From the NCBI GenBank assembly GCA_030248065.1, contig JASAMV010003725.1:29287-93286 (forward strand): a stretch of 64,000 nucleotides of DNA. The letters run 5' to 3'. This document shows, one piece after another, positions 35,578-47,023 of the stretch. Within the stretch, counting starts at the first letter, position 1. The number at the start of each line of letters is the position of its first letter. The position numbers were made by a program, and so were the translations under genes. The DNA is from Rhynchonema sp. JSB1_4. Taxonomy: Eukaryota > Nematoda > Chromadorea > Monhysterida > Xyalidae. A model generated the notes under the pieces. It did no database searches. It saw only the letters and a list, made by a program, of their open reading frames with translations, and had not been told where the DNA came from.

Positions 35578-35852
35578 TTGGTAGCACAATGGCTATATAA
35601 GAATTCATCAAAATCAATCCTGATTTTCATGTTCAGTCACTCTTAACTACTGTGCTATTTGTGATTCTCACAAAACATTTTCAGCTGAAAATAATCTAGC
35701 AGATCAACCACGTTGCCGCAGGTCTGAAACATTCTCTTTACTACGTGTTTTGTGTGTGATCACGCAACGCAACGTCATTGCCCCGTCACTTTCCCTCTTT
35801 ACGATTCAGGAAAAAAAGTTGACCAATTCTTATAAAGTCATTGTGCGACCAA
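35578..35852. mobile_element. Tc1/mariner-like MITE between V3 and V4
   Basis: The ends TTGGTAGCACAATGGCTAT and GTCATTGTGCGACCAA are flanked by TA on each side. At 275 bp it matches the size and family of 7664 and 27285. Confidence 0.8.
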
Positions 35853-36496
35853 TACCATTTTTGAACCTGATTATGCGGATCTGCATCTGGTGAAGCAACC
35901 GAAAAACAACAGGAAAGTACAATTGGGACACTGGCCAACGGTAACCTGAACGACTTTGTCAAGTTTTCCACGTTGGTAAAAAATTCGTGGTCCAGAAAAA
36001 TACCAATCTGAGTCCTCGAGGGCTCTACTCGAGGGCGGGGGGAGGGGTAGACTTCAAGGAGAAAACTCCGGTAGATCTGTTGTATTGAACCTGTGGTTGT
36101 TGTGACACTGTGAACCGGCCAAAATTCACCCACTTGCGCGTGAAACAATGTTTTATGAAGTTGGCTGGCGCTGATTCTATCTGCTGTTCCTTCGCACGAC
36201 GATTCCATAGAAATAGTACGTGCACAATATGGTACAAGCGCCTGTGGCATTTAGCGTTGAGGAGTCTGAACATTCCACCCAGAAATTATGTTTTAGTGCA
36301 CGGGTGCAATATTCGTGTCTTGTCTTATTTAACCGATACTCTGCTGTTTTTCTTATCGCTCGTTTCTACCATGACGTTGACCAGGCACAAAGAGAGCGGA
36401 GGCTTTTAACTTCTGGCGGGTAAATATTGATAAAATAAGCAAGCAATTATTTTGTGCTACAAATGATTGTTTTTGTCAGCGAAAAACAGGAAAAAA

Positions 36497-36869
36497 ATGA
36501 ATCCGAAGTTGGTCCTGCTCTGTCTTTGTCTTTGTCTTCATGTCGTTGGGGCCAAAAAGATCCTCATCATTGTACCCGCCATTAGCGGCAGTCAAGTGTT
36601 ATTCAACAGTCGGGTGGCAAGTCTGCTATCCGCTCACGGACATCAAGTGACCTTCTACGCGCCACACGCCGATCCGAATGTCAAAATGCCAAAATTCGAG
36701 CATCAAAACCTGACCAAAATCGTCCGAGTTCCCGCCGTCGAGCCCAAAATCATGCAGACTCACATGGATCGTCAATACAAACTGATGTTCAACGATCTGT
36801 CGCTTTTGGACCCGGAAGCACGACGGTCGTTGAAAGAATTCAGTGATTTGTTTTACAGCGCCTGTGAAG
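36497..36869 (+). CDS. UGT alternative first exon V4
   Basis: A 373-nt exon with a signal peptide (MNPKLVLLCLCLCLHVVGA), then KKILIIVPAISGSQVLF (the usual Ser-Asn is Ser-Gln here), RVASLLSAHGHQVTFYAP and a terminal SACEG with a phase-1 donor. A strong acceptor TTTTTGTCAG lies 17 bases before the ATG, the spacing expected for spliced-leader addition. Confidence 0.9.
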
Positions 36870-37376
36870 GTTGGTCGTTCCCTGCTGTCTACCATTCATG
36901 TGGTACCTGGTTCATTACTAGCGTCTTCAAAGCTTGAATCTTTTATTGCGCCTTGCATCATCAGTGCGAGAACTGCGGTGCTGGATTCAGCGTTGTAGAA
37001 CCATTGCGTTTTTCACAATATTATGCGAAGTGCGCCTGTGTGGTGTGGATTCTTTTTTCAACAGTCGATAATGGCACTTTCTCTAAAATTACACAAATTT
37101 GCGACATACCCATCCAGTTTTAGAAGTTGGCCCACACCACAATGCACATTGTCTTGTTTCGTTGTGCTGAACTACGTATCTATAAAACGCTCCACGGAAA
37201 ATCCATACTGATACCGCAGTGCTGCGTAGCTTTCTTCCGTCAATACGTATACGGTGAAACCTAGGTTTTTGCAGCTGATATCAATACTAACATACCCGGC
37301 TGTGCTGTAGAAATCCAGGTACTTACAGTACCTTTGTCACGTATACGCCATGAACCCAGCTGTCAATCCTCCAAAT

Positions 37377-37743
37377 ATGAAACTGAACTTAGTGTTTCTT
37401 GTTCTTTGTGTTTCTACTAGTGACGCGATGAACATTCTGGTGACGGTGCCCACAATTAGCAGCAGCAACGTGATTTTCTATGGCAGAATAGCGAATCTGC
37501 TCTCAGCGCACGGCCATATTGTGACATTCTACGCGCCTCACATCAACCCAGATGCAAACATGCCGGATTTCAAGTTCCCGAATTTGACCAAACTTGTTCG
37601 AGTGCCCGCGCTAAAGCCGGACGTAATGCGGCGATTGATGGAGGATATGTACAAAATCAATTATGGAAATAGTGCATTGACGGACGAGAACACGCGACAA
37701 GCATTCAAACAGTACGCTGATCAGATGATTCACGGATGTGCAG
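37377..37743 (+). CDS. UGT alternative first exon V5
   Basis: A 367-nt exon (the in-frame ATG at 37350 is also possible). It has a signal peptide MKLNLVFLVLCVSTSDA, then MNILVTVPTISSSNVIF, RIANLLSAHGHIVTFYAP and a terminal GCAG with a phase-1 GT donor. It belongs to the V2-V5 subgroup but is its most divergent member. Confidence 0.9.
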
Positions 37744-38182
37744 GTTGTGAAAAACAGCCATTTTTTGTTGCGTGACTTTAAACTGCCTAGCTTCGTATAC
37801 CTTGGATCCCAACCACGGAGAATTTCGGTCCCCGCCAGGAAACGCGTCATTATATTAAATCAAATCTTCAACTCCCTGTGTAAATTAAGCTACACTTTCC
37901 TGTGAACATCGCAAAGGCTTCCAGGCAAAAGTGAAAGCGGGCTCAAAATGAAAGCTATGTTCTATTGTTATACTGTTTCCTGTTCACCAGCCACCGAACT
38001 TACGTCAAACCGGACTATGTTTTTCTTCACTGTTCCAAACGCTCTTATCTCACTGTGTCTATGTAAACATTGTCGCAGACATAAGTTGTCTTGGGTACTT
38101 TTTATTGTACAGTTCATTTTGCGAATTGTCTGTCGCCCCAGTTTTCATCAAGAAAAAGAAATTACACCGAAAAGAAAAAACA

Positions 38183-38558
38183 ATGATGCAAGTCAACATG
38201 CTATTCTTCACATTCGTATTCCTAATCCATCTCGCCCACTCCTTCAACATCATAATGATTGTCCCGTCCCTCAGTGACTCAAATATGATCTACGACGCCC
38301 GGGTTACAAATCTGCTGACTGCTCATGGCCACAAAGTGACATATTTCGCAGCAATGCTCAATCCCGAGGTAAAAATCCCTCAGTTCACCAACCCGAACTT
38401 GACCACAATTGTAAGGCTGCCGGCAGCGGACCCAGAGCGTTACATTGCACTGTTGCGTGCCGCAGATTCACTTGACTATAAAGAACTCAGCCTTTTGGAC
38501 AGCGAAAGTCGCGATTTCTTCGCCGAGTTTGGAGAATTGATGCAGGATGCTTGCTCAG
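38183..38558 (+). CDS. UGT alternative first exon V6
   Basis: A 376-nt exon with a signal peptide MMQVNMLFFTFVFLIHLAHS, then FNIIMIVPSLSDSNMIY, RVTNLLTAHGHKVTYFAA and a terminal DACSG with a phase-1 GT donor. It is the intact sister of the broken V7. Confidence 0.9.
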
Positions 38559-38818
38559 GTGCGAAAGTTTGATTTTGAGAGCGCAACTATTGATACAATT
38601 TTAGTTCACGTTGTGATTGTGACATCGGTCCAGATTGTTGGTAGCTGGTTGCCCACAGGGCTAAATCGTATCGTTTTTGATCTATCATCTTTTGTGCAAA
38701 GCACGTCCACAAGACAGCACCCAGTGCGCTTAGCTGGTTTTGTTTCCAATTTGACAAACAGTCACGTTTCTCATTCAACTTTCAATGCATTCCTTTAAAG
38801 AGACCTGTGAAGGCATCT

Positions 38819-39480
38819 GTGAACTCTGAACCGCCACACCAAACGTATGCTCCCGGAAGCACTCGAACCTCCGACCAGGGTTGGGCAAAAAAAAAACGAC
38901 GGCGTTTTTTCTTAAAAAAAACGCCGTTTTTTTTAAAAAAAAAACGCCTGGGTCGTTTTTCGTTTTTTTTAAATCCTGAATTTCCTTGATTTTCCCTGAT
39001 TTTTCAGGGAAAGTACCCTGATTATCAAGGAATATCAATTTTTTGTCCCATTTTTTTAAAAAAATTTTCGACCAATTTTTACTTTGTCGAGATACGTCGA
39101 TATACGGAGTTTGACTTTCAGTGATGACCCCGGCCAAAGTTGGTCCCATGATGCGGGTCTGATATGGGATCTTAGCAACTCGCTAGAAAAGGGTTGAAAC
39201 CCGTTTATTTTGCCTCAGAACACATAGAATTACTTCATTTAACCATGTTTTCTTCCCAACATGAGCGTTTTCCAATTTTTTGGGGGCATATTTTGGTCAT
39301 CTGGGCGTTTTAAAAAAAACGTTTTTTTTTAAAAAACGTTTTTTTAAAAAAAACGATTTTTTGAAAAAAACGTTTTTTGCCCAACCCTGCCTCCGACCTC
39401 CCAGCCACCAGGCCTGGACAGCCAGTTGTTCTACCAACTGAGCTACGGGAACGCGGTCTGGCTGCGGCTCACAGTAGCAC
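38819..39480 (-). repeat. tRNA-derived SINE split by a hAT MITE
   Basis: Reading the minus strand and removing 38876-39397, a tRNA-like head appears with box A TAGCTCAGTTGG and box B GGTTCGAGTGC. The same unit with the same flanks (ctgaaccgccacaccaaacg and gcggtctggctgcggctca) occurs at 39827-39975, so it is a dispersed repeat and not a single tRNA gene. Confidence 0.65.
38876..39389. mobile_element. hAT MITE with CAGGGTTGGGC ends
   Basis: The ends CAGGGTTGGGCAAAAAA and TTTTTTGCCCAACCCTG are perfect inverted repeats. The flanks CCTCCGAC (38868-38875 and 39390-39397) are a perfect 8-base duplication that lies inside the tRNA-like part of a SINE. The interior is A/T-rich with aaaaaacg/cgtttttt blocks. 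The CAGGG terminus and 8-bp duplication are classic for hAT elements. Confidence 0.9.
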
Positions 39481-39849
39481 TTATACCCATGCAACCGTGC
39501 AGACACACACTGCTTTGCACGCCACAGCGCTACACGTTGCGCTGGCTAGCAGACTTCCAGTACACATCCTCCCATTCACGGAAGGTTTGACCTCAAACCT
39601 CCGGGTTTCATCCGCCCGGCTTTTTCCGAACCAGCGCTGTCGGTCGTGTCCCGCCACACGCACTTGCGACCCAACCCTGAATACGGCAGGATTGTCGCTG
39701 CGCACTTCCCTTTCCACAGGCAAGCACTCGCGGGCTTTGACCCACAAGGGGCTAACCGCTCGCACCTCGTGTCCCACCGCGCCGTAACTGCGGGTTGGTT
39801 CATCTCAACTTGGGCTCACCAGAACTCTGAACCGCCACACCAAACGCAT

Positions 39850-39931
39850 GCTCGCGGAAGGACTCGAACCTCCGACCTCGCAGCCACCAGGGCTGGACAG
39901 CCAGTTGCTCTACCAACTGAGCTACGGGAAC
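39850..39931 (-). repeat. tRNA-like SINE head (intact promoter boxes)
   Basis: An 82-nt tRNA-like segment on the minus strand. It has a GTTCCCG acceptor strand pairing with CGCGAGC at six of seven positions, box A TAGCTCAGTTGG, box B GGTTCGAGTCC and D and T arms that fold. The anticodon arm is too long and does not fold into a clear 5-bp stem with a 7-nt loop, so no anticodon is called. The flanks are shared with the copy at 38819, which favours a SINE over a working tRNA gene. Confidence 0.55.
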
Positions 39932-40248
39932 GCGGTCTGGCTGCGGCTCAAAGTTGCACTTATACCCAGGGTTGTTTAAAAAAAATGGTAAATTAAAAAA
40001 TGTTTTTTCTAAAAAAAATTTTTTTTTGAAACGCAGATTTTGCTTTTTTTTAATAAAAAAAGTTGCCCAAAATGGGCTGAAATGTCCAAAAATGGCCTTT
40101 TTCGAGGCAAAAAATTGGCACTTTTTTTCTGTGGACGGGACAACAACAAAAAAGGTTATTTCAGCAAATATATTTTTCCGCAAAAATTGCAACTATTGAT
40201 GCTAGACAAAATTTTCACCATTTGACTGACTGAAAATCCCTGACTACC

Positions 40249-41092
40249 TCAAATATGATGTTCGACGCCCGGGTTACAAATCTGCTGACTGCGCATGGCC
40301 ACAAAGTGACGTACTACGCGGCAATGCTCAATCCTGACGTAAGCGTGCCGGAATTCACAAACATAAACTCGACCAAAGTTGTCAGACTGCCTGCGATTGA
40401 CCCGGAGCGCTATCGAGCACTGTTGGACCCGACCTATGAAAATAACTACAGACAGCAAAATTTGCACTGACGCTGAGCTTTTGAATTTTTTGGCTTTCAA
40501 GTATGATTGCCATCATCACCAAACTGACCCGGATCTGACCAAACGATTTCCAAATCAACAGCAACTTCAACAGTTATTTTGGCCAAATAAAAAAATTCCT
40601 CAAACCATCAATGGCTGTACGAATGGCTGAACGAACGCTGGTACAAATTCGATGGCCAAACAAAAACCAAGACAACAGCCAATAACACCGGAAGATGAAG
40701 GAGTGGACAAAGAAGGGTTACTGCACGTCTCAACCCAACCCGCGCACCGACGATCGCCTAACCACAAACCCGTGGAAGGAGCGCACGTCCTTCTGGACAC
40801 TAAATGTGATCGTCACCTTCTGGGAACGGAAGCAATGAAGCCGCTTATGTGAAAGCTTAGTTTCGGTGATGATATGCTTGAGATATGTGATATTATTTGA
40901 GCTTAGCTTTGAGCGGTTGTAATTGTTAGTGCAGACCGTTCGGGTCTTGACCCCGCACATGGAATTCCTTCCGAAGTTGCCAGCAGAATAATAATAATAA
41001 TAAAAATAACTACAAAGAGCTCAGCTTGATGGACGCGAAAACTCGCGAGGCTTTTGCCAAGTTTGGGGAAATGATGCAAGATGCTTGTACAG
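40249..41092 (+). pseudogene. UGT first exon V7, broken
   Basis: Closest to V6. Homology starts at the Asn-Met of the first motif (40249), so the signal peptide and first strand are missing and repeat sequence lies directly upstream. The body (RVTNLLTAHGHKVTYYAA) runs to 40450, is interrupted by a 552-bp retroelement insert, and resumes at 41003 (NYKELSLMDAKTREAF) to a normal DACTG end and phase-1 GT donor at 41093. The intact donor shows the unit was once functional. Confidence 0.85.
40451..41002 (+). mobile_element. Retroelement insertion with 12-bp target duplication
   Basis: The insert ends in an AATAATAATAATAA tail and is flanked on both sides by AAAATAACTACA (40439-40450 and 41003-41014), a perfect 12-base target duplication as made by LINE-type target-primed integration. 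The insert has no recognisable protein and is probably a truncated LINE 3' end or a SINE. Confidence 0.8.
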
Positions 41093-41645
41093 GTGTGAAA
41101 CATCGATTAGAAAGACAATCCCCGCATGCACAAGTCCGTGTCTGATTGGTTTCCGCAGTTGAGAAGGTCATGATATGACAGGCACCAACGTGCCAGCGAA
41201 CCAAGTGCTTTTGTATGATTATGCGTGCAACATCAACCACTGTCTGTGTGCGCACTGACTGCACATTGTGTGTGTCACGCAGTGCGCTTGAGTGCAGTGC
41301 AATACCCGGTTTTTCTTGTACGGGAACCGCTCAAATACCGGTTAGGCACCGCCCAGGGCACAGACTTGTGCAATATACCCGGAAATGTGGACAAATGTCA
41401 TATGTCTGTGTTATCGCGTCCTCCGCGCAGTCGAGCGAAGTTCTCTTGCGTTTATGTCACACTTTCTAGGCCGAAAGCAAAGAACACATTCAGCACACTA
41501 TTGATTGTTTACCAAAAAGCCTGCGTGCTTCCACACTGGCGTGCAGAAGGGCGGCAGTATTAGCTAGAGTTGTTATGCACGCTGTGCCCACATCGCGAGT
41601 CTTGCTTCTTATTTTCAACCAGGAACGTTAAAGAGGTTCTCAATA

Positions 41646-42024
41646 ATGCGTTGCCAATTTTCGACCATACTTTTTCTTCATCATTCCTTCTTCATCCCGT
41701 CCACCGTTTCTGCGTACAACGTTCTAATTTTTGTGCCCACCGTCACTGAGTCAAACGTGATTTTCGCCAGTCGCTTGACAGCTCTTCTCACTTCCCGTAA
41801 TCATCGCGTTACGTTCTATGCGCCCGTCTACAATCGGGATGTGGAAATGCCTGATCTGTCAAGGCAGACCGCAGTTGTCAGACCTGCGGCTGCAGATCCG
41901 GACGTGTTTCGTGAGTGGGTCGGCTCCAGAACCGGAGTGAACTTTGAGAAGGAGCAAGGTTCACGACTGAAAACCATTCAAGTACTGATCAATCGCACAC
42001 AGATATTCAACGATGCCTGCGAAG
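41646..42024 (+). CDS. UGT alternative first exon V8
   Basis: A 379-nt exon with a signal peptide MRCQFSTILFLHHSFFIPST, then YNVLIFVPTVTESNVIF, RLTALLTSRNHRVTFYAP and a terminal DACEG with a phase-1 GTATAT donor. The usual HGH before the third strand is RNH here. It belongs to the V8-V12 subgroup. An acceptor TTTTCAACCAG lies about 27 bases before the ATG. Confidence 0.9.
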
Positions 42025-42423
42025 GTATATGATTTTTGATTGGATCTCAGATTATTGATTGCACTCACATGTGGTTCATGAAATTGGGACTTATTCAATA
42101 ACGCGCGTTTGACCTTGCCGGGAACTTGTTTAGTTCACAAACTGGGCGATTTTGGACACTTTGATAGTCACAAATTCCCTGTGTCGCTGGCTGTTTTTTC
42201 GCCAACCTGCAACACACGGCACAAACCGGTTTAACTGCCGGTTCAGTTTAGCCTGACAGCAAACTTCTGCTCACTTAGCCGCACCAGAAACATCGCAGCT
42301 GATAAATTTGTGCGTCAGGGAGAAGATGCGAGCAACTCAGCAGTCCCTTCTTGTTGCTACTGCAACCTGCAAACTGTTGAGTGCACAAATTTTGTGTCTC
42401 ATCGTTTCGTGGTGATTTGCGTC

Positions 42424-42814
42424 ATGGACAAAATAGCATCGATTATTGCCATTTTGGCAATCATTGCCAGTTTATCGGCTTGCACCCGACCCTACAAGAT
42501 AATAATATTCGTCCCTTCCGTGGGTCAGAGCAACGTCATCCTGTACACCCGAGTCACAGACCTGCTCACTTCACATGGCCATGAGGTCACCTACTACGCG
42601 CCGTTGTATAATCCGGATCTGGTGTTGCCTGATTTTTCAAGACCGAACTTGACCAAACTTGTCCGACTGCCGGCCGCAGACGCGGAGTTGTTTCGCGAAT
42701 GGATGAAATACCGAACGGTGGTCAAATATCAGAAAGGCACGCTGACACCGTGGAAAATACTTCGAGCGTGGGTGAGCGGTAATTGGGGCGTCATGATGAA
42801 CGACGCCTGTGCAG
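42424..42814 (+). CDS. UGT alternative first exon V9
   Basis: A 391-nt exon with a signal peptide MDKIASIIAILAIIASLSAC, then YKIIIFVPSVGQSNVIL, RVTDLLTSHGHEVTYYAP and a terminal DACAG with a phase-1 GTGGGT donor. The frame is open upstream to 42310, but only the ATG at 42424 gives a clean signal peptide. Confidence 0.9.
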
Positions 42815-43220
42815 GTGGGTAGCTGACTCGCTGATGTTTCACGAAATTTGCGAATGATGGTTCGAATTCCATTTTGACTTGCCAAAAGCCTCTCGCTCTG
42901 GTCGTTTTACGCGATTGACTTGATGTCGTCAACAAGCGGCGTATTGTGGCTTGTGGGGGTGCACTGACACTGACACATTGTACACGTTGTCCATATTCTG
43001 CACAGAAAGTGTGTGCAGCTGTTTTATCAAACCAGTCTCGTCTGCTCTGGGCTTGCTCCACGTACACAGGCTGAAAACGCTGTTGTATCGTGTTGTGTGC
43101 AGTGTATGGTGTGCTTGTCACAGCATATCGGGATTCAACTTGCAAAAAAAGTTCGTTCCCGCCATTGGATGCCTTGCTTGCAAGTTTTTGGCACTATTTC
43201 AGTCGAATCAAGTTTCCACC

Positions 43221-43599
43221 ATGTCCCGTGTCTTTGTGCGTCATTTTGTTCTTCTGATCACTTTGATTCGAGCATGTGCCGCATTCAACGTCATCGTCTT
43301 TGTGCCAACATTCACACAAAGCAGCATGATTTTCGATGGCCGAATCACGAATTTATTGACTTCCTATGGCCATCGGGTCACATTCTACGCGCCATTATAT
43401 AATCCGGACGTAAATTTGCCTGAATTCACAAGGCCGAACTTGACGGACGTCGTGAGATTTCCGGCCGCAGACCAGGAGGCGCTTCGACGCCAAATGAAAG
43501 ACGCACAGGAGAACTTTTTTCAAGAGCACTCACTGATGGATGAAAAAACGCGAAGCGCGCACGCAAATGTGAGCGTGCTCATGAAGGACGCTTGTGGGG
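43221..43599 (+). CDS. UGT alternative first exon V10
   Basis: A 379-nt exon with a signal peptide MSRVFVRHFVLLITLIRACA, then FNVIVFVPTFTQSSMIF (Ser in place of the usual Asn), RITNLLTSYGHRVTFYAP and a terminal DACGG with a phase-1 GTGAGT donor. A perfect acceptor TATTTCAG lies 18 bases before the ATG, the best trans-splice-like site of the array. Confidence 0.9.
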
Positions 43600-43866
43600 G
43601 TGAGTAAAGTGGAGAGAAATGTCCGAAAAATTCATTTCAAAATTTCGTTAATAAAAAAGTTGAACATTTTGTGAAAACCAGTGCCAGGGCCACAACTATA
43701 TGTTGGCATAAGGCAACAGCTGTTCGGATCATTTCGGTCGTTTAGGTCGACACAATGCGCCATCAGAATTCGCTCTTTTGTGTGTTTGCATATGTCGGCA
43801 GCTTCAGTGCTTGAAAAATCGAAAGTTTCGATTTATCAAAAAATCGTATGATTTCATTTCGTGGTC

Positions 43867-44245
43867 ATGACGGGATTTGTTCAGCGTATTATCTTACTAA
43901 CGAGTGTCTTTCCATCCAGCATTGCTGAATTCAAAGTCATAATTTTTGTTCCGAGTTGTACCCAGAGCATTATGATGTTTGATGGTCGAATCACGAATCT
44001 ATTGACCTCATATGGCCATAGTGTCACTTACCACGCGCCCTTATGTGATTCTGACCTGTTGCTGCCTGAATTTTCAAGGGAAAACTTGACGGACGTGTTC
44101 AGATCACCAGCCGCAGACCAGGAGGCTGTTCGTCTAATAAAGGAAGCCGAGTCGCAACAATTTTACCAAGAACAGTCGTTGATTTACAAAGGAACAAGAC
44201 AGAGGCACATCAACTGGTACCAGATTCAGAGAGATGCTTGTTCAG
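43867..44245 (+). CDS. UGT alternative first exon V11
   Basis: A 379-nt exon starting at the ATG at 43867 (MTGFVQRIILLTSVFPSSIA), then FKVIIFVPSCTQSIMMF (Ile in place of the usual Asn), RITNLLTSYGHSVTYHAP and a terminal DACSG with a phase-1 GTATGT donor. It is the immediate duplicate of V10, but has lost more of the conserved residues and may be drifting. Confidence 0.85.
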
Positions 44246-44761
44246 GTATGTGCGAATCGCACACGTCGTATAATTATACCAACATCACTGTCGCAATATA
44301 AGTTCAGGATACTTTTTCCTTTTGAAAAGTAGTCACAGTATACGTGTGCTTCACACTTGCCTAGATGCTGTTGCTTTATCAAAGGTTTGGTGTGGAGTGG
44401 GTATGCGCATATCAGTGCGCCGAACCAGTTTCCCTCTCTGCATTCTCGTCTTGTCGTTTGTAAAGCATACTGTGTATGAAGTATGAGTTTATCACACCGT
44501 CCCGGCCAGAGTCACAAAGTACAGACTGGGTCAGTGGTTTACTGTACATAAGTATGTACACCCTTGCTGTTGTCTAAGATTCACTATCCCCTTGCCATCG
44601 TCCCCCACGTGTATAAGCCTACGTTCAAGCACAGCGTCTGGGTCTACACACATAGCCAGTGTATACAGTTGACGACATCAACAGTTTCGTTCGGTACAGC
44701 TGCTGAAAATTTATTGTCACTCTGACTAACCGCGATCCCAGAATTTTTTAAACAAAAACAC

Positions 44762-45140
44762 ATGTCTGCTCTTTTCGCCATAATTGGTCTACTGGCCATT
44801 TCGACCCCTCCGATCCGCGCGTACAACATTCTCCTTCTGGTTCCCTCCCTGAGCTCAAGCAACACATATTTTGAGGGCCGAATTGCCGACCTTTTCACAT
44901 CGCACGGTCATAGAGTCACCTTTCTGGCGCCCCTTTACAATCGGGACGTGCGAATTCCGCAATTTCAAAATCCGAATTTGACCCGTGTGGAGCAAATGCC
45001 GGTCGCTGATACGCGACGCTTCGACGTTTTGCTGGAATACGAGACCAAAAACATTATCTTCAACGATTCGTCTTTGTTTGATCCGGCTATGAATGTCGTC
45101 TTTGCCAACTTTTCGCAGTACATGGATGATAGCTGTGCAG
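44762..45140 (+). CDS. UGT alternative first exon V12
   Basis: A 379-nt exon with a signal peptide MSALFAIIGLLAISTPPIRA, then YNILLLVPSLSSSNTYF, RIADLFTSHGHRVTFLAP and a terminal DSCAG with a phase-1 GT donor. It retains PNLT and other V8-V11 features and has extra NxS/T sites near its end (NDSS and NFS). Confidence 0.9.
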
Positions 45141-45520
45141 GTTACCTACACGGATGCATATGTTGTGAATTGTTTTTGGAACTGGTTGGTGCCGCATGTA
45201 TACGCATACGTTGGGTGGTATCAATATACTATACGTAGCGTTGCAGACGCTATTATACGGTACAAGCGCAAAACTGATCTATCGGTCTTCCGTACCATTT
45301 TTGGAGGCTGATTGATGGAAGCGTATTGTCCAGGTTAACAGCCTGTTGTTTCTGAGAACATGTGTATGTGCAGAATTTAATCAGTCCCCCGATGACATAC
45401 AAAGTTTTGACAGCGACTGCCCGTCTTCGCTATCTCCAGTCCACAGTCAAATACATGCGTCTTTATTGATTTTGTTCATCAGCAAATGAAGTTCAAAGAT
45501 CGCTCTGTATTGCCCATAAC

Positions 45521-46253
45521 ATGAAACTCGTGGTTATTTTTCTGTCCACAGCAGCAATATTACTCTGTCCTCAACTTGCCCTGTCCTTTCGCGTCCTTCT
45601 ATTTACCCCCACATGGGGCACGTCCAATTTGCTATTATACAGCCGAATTGGTTTGCTACTGAAAGCGCACGGCCACAAACCGACCGTATACGTCGCTGAG
45701 GGTTTACCACTGGTCAACTACACTGTCATCTCACCCAATCTGGGTCTGTGGCGAAACTCGGGTGGTGTGGATGGAAAACCATTGTGGTTTTCTGATAAGG
45801 TGTCAGTTAAACTTCATGGGCTTTTTGAAACATCAGCTAGCCAACAGTGTGATAACTCTGCTTCATTGACTTCTTTTACCAACCAACGGCCCAGGCAGGA
45901 CGTATATAATACAGAGCGTAAAACGGACTTTGACTTTTCCTGTTGCCCAACCAGTGTAAAATCCCAACCCTAATCATGGGACTAAGCCTGAGTCTGAGCT
46001 GTATATCATGTGTATGCGTAAATGCCGCCTGTGCAAGCGAGAACCACAGGCTGACCCCCACCGCCACCTTCACCGCAATGTTTCGCTACAGCCCCAGATA
46101 TAATGCGTGTTCGTGCTTGTGACCCATTTGAATGGATGCGGGTGGATGAGCCGTTTCTCGAACTCGGAATGTTTCAAGAGCACAGTCTGATCTCGGTCGA
46201 AAATTTGAAATATTTCAATGACATGTATGACGTCATCACACACGGATGTCAAG
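45521..46253 (+). CDS. UGT alternative first exon V13 (split: V13a, V13b)
   Basis: V13a (45521-45743) has a signal peptide MKLVVIFLSTAAILLCPQLA, FRVLLFTPTWGTSNLLL and RIGLLLKAHGHKPTVYVAE, and ends at a phase-1 GT donor after SPNL. V13b (46098-46253) follows a GCCCCAG acceptor, carries IMRVRACDPFEW and ends HGCQG with a phase-1 GTACGC donor. Gene order and the PTWG motif pair it with V14, whose same region is unsplit. A 12-codon upstream frame starts at 45486 and ends overlapping the V13 ATG. Confidence 0.8.
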
Positions 46254-46635
46254 GTACGCCAGTTGTCCCGTTGGTGTGCTCTGGTTGTTTGGTCACTAAC
46301 GTTGATCGCACACTTCCCACCAAGCTGGGCAAGAATCAGTTTGTAGCCGATCAATTTTCTACAAATTTTGGATCACCCGATTGATAACCCGTTTAAAATA
46401 TGAAACTCACACCGCTTTTAGTCATAGGTCATTATTAATTTCTCTTTTTATCACGTCAAATTAAATTGATAGTCTTGAAAGTTCCACGGTGCCAGGAGCG
46501 CCCATTAACCAAAAACGCACCTCGTTCTCCTTATCGGTCGATTTTGGCTGTCCAAATATTTGTTGAGCATAAAGTACACGCATTGTTTCTTTATTGCCTC
46601 TGATGTCTCAAACATAAAACTGTTTTTAAACCAAC

Positions 46636-47023
46636 ATGTCGCCGCGATTGCGAAATAATTTCCTCCTTGTGCTCTATTTTCTCTTCCATTGCATTCAGTC
46701 ACGCGAATGCCACCGTATCCTTCTGTTCCCGCCGACCTGGGGAGGCTCAAATCTTATTCTGTACACACGCATAGCCAAACTGTTGCACGCATACGGCCAT
46801 CAACCGACATTGTACGTTGCTGAACAAAGTACAAGAATCAACCTGTCAATCGTGCCTGGGCATATTGAAACATTTGTTGTGCCAGCAGTTGAGCCTGAAA
46901 TTTGGATCGAAATGGAATCAAGATGGGTCGAAACTGACATTTATGTCGACCACAGTTTGGCTCGGCCGAGCACTATGGCGGGCTACATGGACATATTTGA
47001 CATTTTGAAGCATGGATGTCAAG
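46636..47023 (+). CDS. UGT alternative first exon V14
   Basis: A 388-nt single exon with a signal peptide MSPRLRNNFLLVLYFLFHCI, then HRILLFPPTWGGSNLIL, RIAKLLHAYGHQPTLYVAE and a terminal HGCQG with a phase-1 GT donor. It is the sister of V13. Loss or gain of the internal intron distinguishes the two. Confidence 0.9.

Noticed and set aside
39850..39931. Functional tRNA gene
   Set aside because: The anticodon arm does not fold normally, and the flanks are repeated at 38819, as for a SINE.
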